The position numbers were made by a program, and so were the translations under genes. From positions 806,001 to 870,000 of the forward strand of contig JAWWNJ010000034.1 of assembly GCA_037176885.1 (NCBI GenBank): 64,000 bases of DNA. Direction: 5' to 3'. Origin of the DNA: Favolaschia claudopus (Eukaryota; Basidiomycota; Agaricomycetes; Agaricales; Mycenaceae). This document shows, piece by piece, positions 57,847 to 64,000 of this stretch. Below the pieces are notes generated by a model. That model had not been told where the DNA came from and searched no databases. It saw only the letters and a program-made list of their open reading frames with translations. Position 1 is the stretch's first letter. Every line of letters starts with the position of its first letter.

Positions 57847-59511
57847 ATGTCGTCTGATTCTGACGATTGTAGCGCTGTTAACAATCCGGACACCTACTTG
57901 CACCTGCGAATAGCGTCTGTGTTCATCGTCCTCGTATGCGCGACGGCGGGGACATTATTTCCTGTGCTGGCACGACGCTCGAAGTGGTTACATGTGCCAA
58001 AAAGCGTATTCGAGTGAGTTAAGATTCATCTGCTTCTAATGGTGCGTTGACAAGCCCGTATGTTGTGTAGTTTTGCCAAATATTTCGGATCGGGAGTGAT
58101 CGTAGGTTTTTCATATCTTGTTCGAGGCAAAGTATTCAAAAAATCCCCGCTATCTGCAGATTGCGACTGCATTCATACATCTATTATCACCAGGGCTGGA
58201 GGAATTGTCGTCTCCATGTCTGTCGCCCGGGTGGTCAGAATACGTATGTGGCTAATACTACTACAAGTCGCCACACTCACCCATCAAAACATAGCCATAT
58301 GCACTAGCGCTATGCTTGCTGAGCATATTCTCCATATTCATTGTAGAGCTCATTGCGTTCCGATGGGGGACCTCAAAACTTGCCAAGTTAGGCCTGCGTC
58401 ATGGTAAGTGTTTCAGTGGTGATAGTCAGGTCAATATCGTTAGCAACGACACAATTCGAGCAAAGCTGGAGTATCCCGGTACTAGGGAGACGCGCAAGGT
58501 CCCCTTTGCTAGCAGAATTTATGAATCTCGGTGGAGGCTGAAATTGGCGTGGATACTCTGAACAGTTCCAGCTTCAGTTTCGCCGCACGCCAGTCCATAG
58601 ATTCCGCTGCAATCAGGGTTGATTGAACTCGGTGTGCTCGAACAGATTGCTCGGATACTGTTTCTATCGATGTGTTCCCGGCTGTATTGGGTGAATCTGT
58701 GTCTAAACGAAAATACAGACCCGCACGGACATTACACGGGCTCGCATGCTGCTCACGGCCCGGAAGGCACTCAAACGCCTCCGAAAGAGAGTGCTAGTGA
58801 TGTCGAGGAACAACGACACCACCACCACGGGCATAGTCATGGAGAGCTATCGCATCTCGATGACTCTGCCGCCGCTCAAATAGTCGGTATCGCGATACTG
58901 GAATTCGGTGTATTATTACACAGGTGAGCAACTTGGTCATCTTCCCCTCCGACATGAACTCACCTCGATGTTTAGCGTCCTCATCGGACTAACACTTGCC
59001 GTCGACGAGGGATTCAAAATCCTCTTCGTCGTCATCGTCTTCCACCGTCCGTGTCACCCCCTCTTTGCATCTTCCTTCGCTGATAAGCCTGTCTATAGAA
59101 ACATTCGAAGGTCTGGGGCTAGGATCCCGACTAGCCTTCATCAAGCTGCCGCCACAGTACAACTACGTACCCATCCTCGCCGCGATCATATACGGACTCA
59201 GCACGCCCGTCGGTATCGCTGTCGGACTCGGACTACGCAGCTCGTACAACCCAGGCAGCGCGACCGCCTCCATCGTCAGCGGTGTGCTTGACTCGCTGAG
59301 CGCAGGCATACTGATATATACGGGGCTCGTTGAGGTGTGTGCTGTCATCCGCTACTTCCGTTCGATGTGGCTAAATAGACCGCAGCTCCTCGCGCACGAA
59401 TTCCTATTCAACAAGGAGATGATGAACAGCTCGAACGGGAGGCTGGTGTACGCGCTGGGGACGATGCTGCTAGGGTGCGGACTGATGGCGTTGCTGGGGA
59501 AGTGGGCATAG
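57847..59511 (+). CDS. ZIP-family zinc transporter (Zrt1/Zrt2-like, 359 aa)
   Basis: It moves zinc into the cytosol across the plasma membrane. Seven exons restore the frame: 57847-58013, 58071-58101, 58160-58243, 58295-58403, 58719-58923, 58976-59046 and 59099-59511. They give the eight-helix ZIP plan. Helix 1 is in SVFIVLVCATAGTLFPVL. Helix 2 is spliced from FAKYFGSGVI and IATAFIHLLSPGLEEL. Helix 3 is ALALCLLSIFSIFIVELIAF, then comes the cytoplasmic His loop RHHHHGHSHGE. Helix 4 is in VGIAILEFGVLLHSVLIGLT with the conserved metal-site histidine, and helix 5 has LFVVIVFHQTFEGLGLGSRL. The intron 58404-58718 is 315 nt, unlike the others (46-58 nt). The end is LGCGLMALLGKWA. Zinc-dependent regulation is likely by family analogy only. 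Confidence 0.9.
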
Positions 59512-59708
59512 GACAGTTACTGCTGCCACCAGTTGTTTGTACGATATCGCATTTCGCATTGCTCATCGCTCTGCTTTCGACGTATTTTTATTGAATTTCC
59601 CGGCCGCTATACGGTTTAGGATGTACTTACATACCATCTAGATAGAATAGTTCGCAATGAAAAGAGAATGTAACTAAAAGATTGCATCAGAATCCATCCG
59701 CGTCAATC

Positions 59709-61310
59709 CTAGGTCGAGTTCCAGAATCCCATCATGGCCTCGGATAGATCATACGAATCTGTGTACAGGCGAAAGTCCGGCTCGACCATCCTTTGGTACA
59801 CCTGTAAAGCGTGTTTCTCCAGTACGAGGTGCATGCCTTGCTGACGAAGCGTTTCCATCCGCTCAAGAGTGTTCTCTGAAGGAACGAATTTCGCCACGTA
59901 AATGTGCAAAGAACGGAGGCCCCTGCGCCACTGGGTCTCAATTGCGTGCATGAGCTCGTCCTGGTTGAGCGGCCCGCCGATGTCGGTGCTGCTCTGGGGA
60001 CCGATACACAGCGCTAGAGTGCGCAGGAAAGGAAGACCGTCGCTCGTGCTATCTTGATTCTGCTGGATCGTAGTGGATGAAGTTCGCAAGACCTTGAACA
60101 TGGCGGGAGCCGAGTTCATGGGAAGATACACACAAAGCGAAGTGACGGTGGGTACCGAGTGCATGAAGGAGTCAAGATCGACCGTTACCGAGTGCGGCGG
60201 TGCACCGACGAACAGTTTCTGCAAGCTGGGAAACTGCCTGAGTTGGTCGTACAGCTCGGGGAGGTGATCGCAACAGTATAATTCTTGGAGTGCAGGGGCT
60301 TCTAGAAAGTCGAGAGCTTTGTTATGGATGACGGCGAGGCGGGAGAGATGAGGGAGCTGAATTTTGGTTTCGGTCAAGACGGGACGAAAGGGGAAGGTAA
60401 AGCGAAGCACACAGTCCACAAGATTGTTCGCATTGCTCAAGACATCTATATGGCGCTCCCAGGAATTTTTTGCTCCATATCGACGAAGAATGGTGGTGTC
60501 CACATAGAAATCGACTGGAGTATTGTCCTTGCTTTCCATGTTGAAGAAGACCTCTTCCAATCTCGGGCAAGAATCAAAGACGTTCCGAATGCCCTCGTTT
60601 CCTGCTTTGTGAACCAAGATCGCCAATGTGCGCAGAGTAGGAAACCCTGTCGATGCGCTCCGGGTGGCCAATGATTTGTATAGGGCCGGAGTGCCGGAAA
60701 TAACCAGCTCCTCCCAGCGAGCGATGTGCGGAATCAGACGGCCGAGCACGTCCTGCTCGACCTCTAAGAGCCGAGTGGTATAGGAGGGGATGAAAATGAG
60801 TTTGAACGGGGCGTTCTGCGAGCGATCAATATGTGCTTGCACAATGGAAAGCGTTCCTGCTACACGCTCCAATGTTGACCGCCTTCGCCGGAAATTGAGG
60901 GGGAGAAATGCCCAAAGATTCGGTTGTGAAAGCGCGATACCGCGCCACCGGCTGCACACCGCGCTAAGCAGCCAAGGCCCCGACTGCATATCCAGAAAAT
61001 AGGAATTGCTGGAATCCTTGAGGATTTCGCAAGGCTGGACAGCCTGTGCGAATATCTCCGACATGAGCTCTGTAGGAAATCGGCGGAGTGGCGAAACAGC
61101 CCTTTCGTGTTTTCGTATCTCGACCTCGAGAGCACTGCGTTCCTCGCGAAGCAGGTCGAATTCAACCTTGAGCGGATCTATGAAATCATCTAAAAATGCG
61201 CGACGTGCAGTTGCTCGCTCGATGAAGTCTCGGAGAGCAGGGAAATCGTGCTCCGCTGGTGGATTGTTTGTGTCTAAGATGTCTGTGGATATCGTGCTGG
61301 GTTCTATCAT
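59709..61310 (-). CDS. F-box-like protein, subfamily A (533 aa)
   Basis: Single exon from ATG 61310 (MIEPSTISTDILDTNNPP); the frame opens earlier only with TTG at 61415. It has the coiled coil (FIDPLKVEFDLLREERSALE), the F-box-like core (LRRFPTELMSEIFAQAVQP, LSAVCSRWRGIALSQPNLW), the LRR-like body (YGAKNSWERHIDVLSNANN, LQELYCCDHLPELYDQL) and the tail (HIYVAKFVPSENTL, QRMVEPDFRLYTDSY). The end is MMGFWNST. It is convergent with the ZIP gene (197 nt apart). The relic at 61650-61868 and the gene at 62098 stand upstream in the same direction, so this is a local tandem array. Confidence 0.78.
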   Translation of the reverse strand: MIEPSTISTDILDTNNPPAEHDFPALRDFIERATARRAFLDDFIDPLKVEFDLLREERSALEVEIRKHERAVSPLRRFPTELMSEIFAQAVQPCEILKDSSNSYFLDMQSGPWLLSAVCSRWRGIALSQPNLWAFLPLNFRRRRSTLERVAGTLSIVQAHIDRSQNAPFKLIFIPSYTTRLLEVEQDVLGRLIPHIARWEELVISGTPALYKSLATRSASTGFPTLRTLAILVHKAGNEGIRNVFDSCPRLEEVFFNMESKDNTPVDFYVDTTILRRYGAKNSWERHIDVLSNANNLVDCVLRFTFPFRPVLTETKIQLPHLSRLAVIHNKALDFLEAPALQELYCCDHLPELYDQLRQFPSLQKLFVGAPPHSVTVDLDSFMHSVPTVTSLCVYLPMNSAPAMFKVLRTSSTTIQQNQDSTSDGLPFLRTLALCIGPQSSTDIGGPLNQDELMHAIETQWRRGLRSLHIYVAKFVPSENTLERMETLRQQGMHLVLEKHALQVYQRMVEPDFRLYTDSYDLSEAMMGFWNST

Positions 61311-61618
61311 GCTGGGTTGTATGCGGAAGTGCTTCCGGAGGCAGCGTCCCAGTGTGGATGATGGGAGTGCGGAAGTGGCTACTGAAAGATAAGTATGCTG
61401 CCTGTAGAAAGGCAAGATGAGATGGGCCTACTTGAATTGTACACGCTAGGAGAGGCTGCAGTTGGTGTGCCAAATGGGAGTGCTCAGGGGTAGAGCTATA
61501 ACAAATGCAAATACTAGTAACGCCAACAACCTTTGCGCTGAAGGCCACGAAAAGGCTCTCAAAAGAGACGAAATTTCGAAATTGCCAGTGGCAGGTAGGT
61601 ACTGGAAGATTTGGAACC

Positions 61619-61640
61619 TTGTGATAACGTGATATCACAA
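61619..61640. repeat. Inverted repeat TTGTGATA / TATCACAA
   Basis: Perfect 8-nt arms with a 6-nt spacer (ACGTGA) lie at the 3' edge of the F-box relic. It could be a hairpin, a protein site or part of a deletion boundary; no function is assigned. Confidence 0.6.
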
Positions 61641-61649
61641 ATTCCGCCA

Positions 61650-61868
61650 CAACATATCCAGCGACCAGTATGTTGCCCTCAGGATATCAAGCACGCGCTG
61701 CTCGACCTGTGCGAGTCGAGAGTCGTCGGAGGTAAAGAGGATGAGCTTGGGTGGAGCATCCTGTGAGCGATCGACTTGCGCTTTTAGCATAGAAAGCGAC
61801 TTTCTCACGAAACCGGAGCCTGTCTGAACGCGTGCTGGCTTTCCATAGTAGCAGCATTTGAACAACAC
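61650..61868 (-). pseudogene. Internal relic of an F-box-like gene
   Basis: The minus strand encodes SLSMLKAQVDRSQDAPPKL and LAQVEQRVLDIL. This matches the segment after the F-box core in the intact genes (for example SIVQAHIDRSQNAPFKLIF and LLEVEQDVLGRL in the gene at 59709). The F-box core, coiled coil and LRR-like body are missing on both sides. It lies between two intact tandem copies and is probably what remains of a third. Its exact ends are uncertain. Confidence 0.7.
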
Positions 61869-62097
61869 AGGTGCAGGTTTAGGCTTGGGAGGTAAGGACC
61901 GCTGAGTGGAAGCCGCCGCTGAATCCTAATCCTGACATCGTGCTGGTTCATACAGTGGCGCGTTATACGGACCTCGATTGTCGTAGAAGAGAAAAGGTAT
62001 CGCTAATCACAACATCCGCAAATGGGTAAGAAAGTGTCAAGCATCCTCATTACTTTGTACTCACAATGATTGAACGGTACCCAGTATCGAAAACCGT

Positions 62098-63741
62098 TCA
62101 TTCTAGCATCCTCTCCATGAGGTCATACGTGTCGCTGTACAGGCAAAAACCATGAGGAACCATTCTTTCGTACAAATCCATCGAGTCGTTCTCCAGAATA
62201 AACTCCATCCCGTCCTGGCGTAAAGCTTCCATGCACTTGAGCGTACTCTCCGAGGGAGCAAATTTCATGGCATACATTCGGAAGGATCGCAGTTGGCCAC
62301 CGTGCCACCGTGCTTCCACCGCACGCATTAACTTGTCCTGGTCGATGGGTTCGCCCATTGTGGTACTGTTTTCTGGACCGAAGCACAGTCCGAGGGTATG
62401 TAGCGCAAGAAGATTGGGGACGTCTTGGTTCTGGTTTGTCGTGCGGGAAGGTGAGGAATTGAGGAGCTCGAATAGGGTGGAAGCGTAGTTCATGGGGAGA
62501 TACATACAGAGAGCGGTGAGAGCGGGCACAGAGTGCATGAAGGATTGAAGGTCGACAGGGATCCGCGGTTCACCAACGAACAGTTTCCTCAACCTGGGCA
62601 ACTCCCTGAGTCGGTCGTGTAAATCTGCGGTATGTTCAGAGCAGTACAACTCCTGCAGTGCTGGGGTGTCCAAGACATGAAGGGGTTGGACGTCTGATAC
62701 GGCGAGGCGGCAGAGGTGGGGAAGCGAGATTTTATCTCCCGTCGGGAAGGGGTCAAAGGGTTCGGTGACACGGAGCACACAATCCACGAGATCTCTCGCA
62801 AGGCGTAAGACGTCCACATGATATCTCCATGAATTCTTTGCACCATATCGACGCAGACTTGAAGTGTCTGGAACAAAGGCAACCGGTGTATTGTCCGAGC
62901 TTTCAATATTGACAAAAGCCTCTTCTAATCTGGGACAAAAGGCAAAAACGTTGCCGATGTCCAGCTGGACTTCTTCGTCTTGGCTATCAACGGAGATGTG
63001 CAATTTACGAAGAGCAAGAAATTCCGCACTCCAGGTGCACAAGGATTCGTAGATTTGTGGAGTGCCATGAAAATCCACCTCCTCCCAGCGTGCGATGTGC
63101 GGAGTGAGAAGATCAAGCACTTGCTGCTCGAGCTCTGTGAGCCTGTGCTCATAGAAGGGCAAGAAAAGGAGTTTGAGCGGAGCTTGTCGCGAGCGTTCGA
63201 CATGGATCTTCACTGCCGAGAGGGTTTCTTCAACTGGGACGGATTCCGGCAGCACTTCTTGGAAGTTGAGCGGAAAAAAAGTCCAAAGATTGGACTGCGA
63301 GAGCGCGATCCTGCGCCACCGACTGCACACTGCGCTAAGAGGCAATGGTCCGAACTTCATATCCATGAAGTGATAATACGCGAAGTATCTGAACGATTCG
63401 CCCGGGCCAGGCTGGATTGCGTATGTGAATATGAGCGACAGAATCTCTGTTGGCAGGTGGCGGAGCGGCGAAATAGCTCCTTCGTGCTTCCGGATCTCCA
63501 CGTCAAGAGCATCTCGTTCCTCGACAAGCTTTTCGAGTTCAACCTTCAACGGGGAGATTTTGGAGTCTAAAAATGCGCGACGCGCACTTCCTCGAGCCAC
63601 GAAATCTCGGAGAGCAGGGAATTCATGTTCAGCAGGTAGATTGTTGGTGCCCAAAAGGTTTTTAGAGACCATGCTAGGTTCCACAGGTATGGGTTCTAGC
63701 AGAAACGGCATCTGTATGGGTGAGGCTTGCTCGATGTCCAT
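62098..63741 (-). CDS. F-box-like protein, subfamily A (547 aa)
   Basis: Single exon from ATG 63741 (MDIEQASPIQMPFLLEPIPV). It has the family leader (NLLGTNNLPAEHEFPALRD), coiled coil (ISPLKVELEKLVEERDALD), F-box-like core (LRHLPTEILSLIFTYAIQP, LSAVCSRWRRIALSQSNLW), LRR-like body (YGAKNSWRYHVDVLRLARD, LQELYCSEHTADLHDRL, RKLFVGEPRIPVDLQSFMHS) and tail (RMYAMKFAPSESTL, YERMVPHGFCLYSDTY). It is closest to the genes at 51203 and 59709. It is expected to act as an SCF-type adaptor; partner and substrate are unknown. Confidence 0.78.
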   Translation of the reverse strand: MDIEQASPIQMPFLLEPIPVEPSMVSKNLLGTNNLPAEHEFPALRDFVARGSARRAFLDSKISPLKVELEKLVEERDALDVEIRKHEGAISPLRHLPTEILSLIFTYAIQPGPGESFRYFAYYHFMDMKFGPLPLSAVCSRWRRIALSQSNLWTFFPLNFQEVLPESVPVEETLSAVKIHVERSRQAPLKLLFLPFYEHRLTELEQQVLDLLTPHIARWEEVDFHGTPQIYESLCTWSAEFLALRKLHISVDSQDEEVQLDIGNVFAFCPRLEEAFVNIESSDNTPVAFVPDTSSLRRYGAKNSWRYHVDVLRLARDLVDCVLRVTEPFDPFPTGDKISLPHLCRLAVSDVQPLHVLDTPALQELYCSEHTADLHDRLRELPRLRKLFVGEPRIPVDLQSFMHSVPALTALCMYLPMNYASTLFELLNSSPSRTTNQNQDVPNLLALHTLGLCFGPENSTTMGEPIDQDKLMRAVEARWHGGQLRSFRMYAMKFAPSESTLKCMEALRQDGMEFILENDSMDLYERMVPHGFCLYSDTYDLMERMLE

Positions 63742-64000
63742 AGCACTGGCAGTTCGAGAGGAAAAACCTTGGAAAAAACGGGCCCGCGTCAGACTCGGCC
63801 TAAGTATCGATAGTGGCCTTTCAGCTAAATTCGCAGCTGAACCCGACGCAAAGAAAGGTTGTCTGGGGATGGAGGGTGGAACAAAATTGGAACAAAAGGA
63901 AGGAACGTGGTCCCATTGATCTGTTGCCCTAGTTTAGGGTTACGAGTACTTTTAAGTCTCTTTATCTGCTTATATTTACGTTTTGATCAGTAAATATGTC
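63742..64000. other. Upstream region of the last F-box-like gene
   Basis: No gene is seen. It holds the promoter of the gene starting at 63741 and becomes AT-rich at the window edge. Confidence 0.4.

Larger units (their letters stand above)
61311..62097. other. Intergenic stretch between tandem F-box-like genes, containing a relic
   Basis: Apart from the relic (61650-61868) no gene is seen. A perfect inverted repeat TTGTGATA-6-TATCACAA (61619-61640) abuts the relic's 3' side. Confidence 0.5.

Overview
The window is nuclear DNA of a filamentous fungus, most likely an Agaricomycete basidiomycete. The evidence is dense genes on both strands, many introns of about 45-60 nt, conserved fungal genes (NASP-type histone chaperone, AP180, VPS36, V-ATPase subunit a, ZIP transporter, Zn2Cys6 factors), and a large lineage-specific family of F-box-like proteins. 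No tRNA, rRNA, CRISPR array or intact transposon was recognised.

Layout. 1-5.8 kb: 5' part of a NASP/Sim3-type chaperone gene, an AP180/Yap1801 clathrin adaptor and a Pro/Gln-rich protein, all on the minus strand. 5.8-7.4 kb: no identifiable gene. 7.4-10 kb: mannitol-1-phosphate 5-dehydrogenase (+) and a secreted polysaccharide-lyase-like protein (-). 10.5-13.9 kb: two F-box-like genes, the second frameshifted. 14.3-18.5 kb: divergent GH47 alpha-1,2-mannosidase (-) and a seven-helix membrane protein (+). 18.7-22 kb: NUP-type purine nucleoside permease homologue and an F-box pseudogene. 23.6-27.7 kb: glycerol kinase and VPS36. 27.9-41 kb: two paralogous Zn2Cys6 transcription factors, pointing at each other and enclosing an F-box-like gene, the V-ATPase a subunit and a broken F-box fragment. 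41.7-46.7 kb: a different F-box/LRR-like gene (-) and a secreted GH92 mannosidase (+). 46.9-52.8 kb: two F-box-like genes separated by 2.5 kb without genes. 53.3-59.5 kb: a coiled-coil protein, a signal-peptide/single-TM protein and a ZIP zinc transporter. 59.7-63.7 kb: two F-box-like genes with a relic between them.

The dominant theme is the F-box-like family: ten copies or pieces in about 54 kb (six open, four broken), scattered among ordinary housekeeping genes. Most share a coiled-coil N-terminus, a short F-box-like core and a long LRR-like body. The window therefore records gene birth and death: a 2-nt frameshift, a nonsense codon plus frameshift, an 11-nt insertion with truncation, and an internal relic. 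The housekeeping genes work in unrelated processes: endocytosis and endosomal sorting (AP180, VPS36), vacuolar acidification (V-ATPase a), glycan trimming (GH47, GH92), polyol metabolism (M1PDH, glycerol kinase) and zinc uptake (ZIP).

Exon boundaries were worked out by hand from GT-AG (twice GC-AG) junctions that restore frame and family motifs. Where splicing was resolved completely, a protein length is given; otherwise only the outer limits are given.
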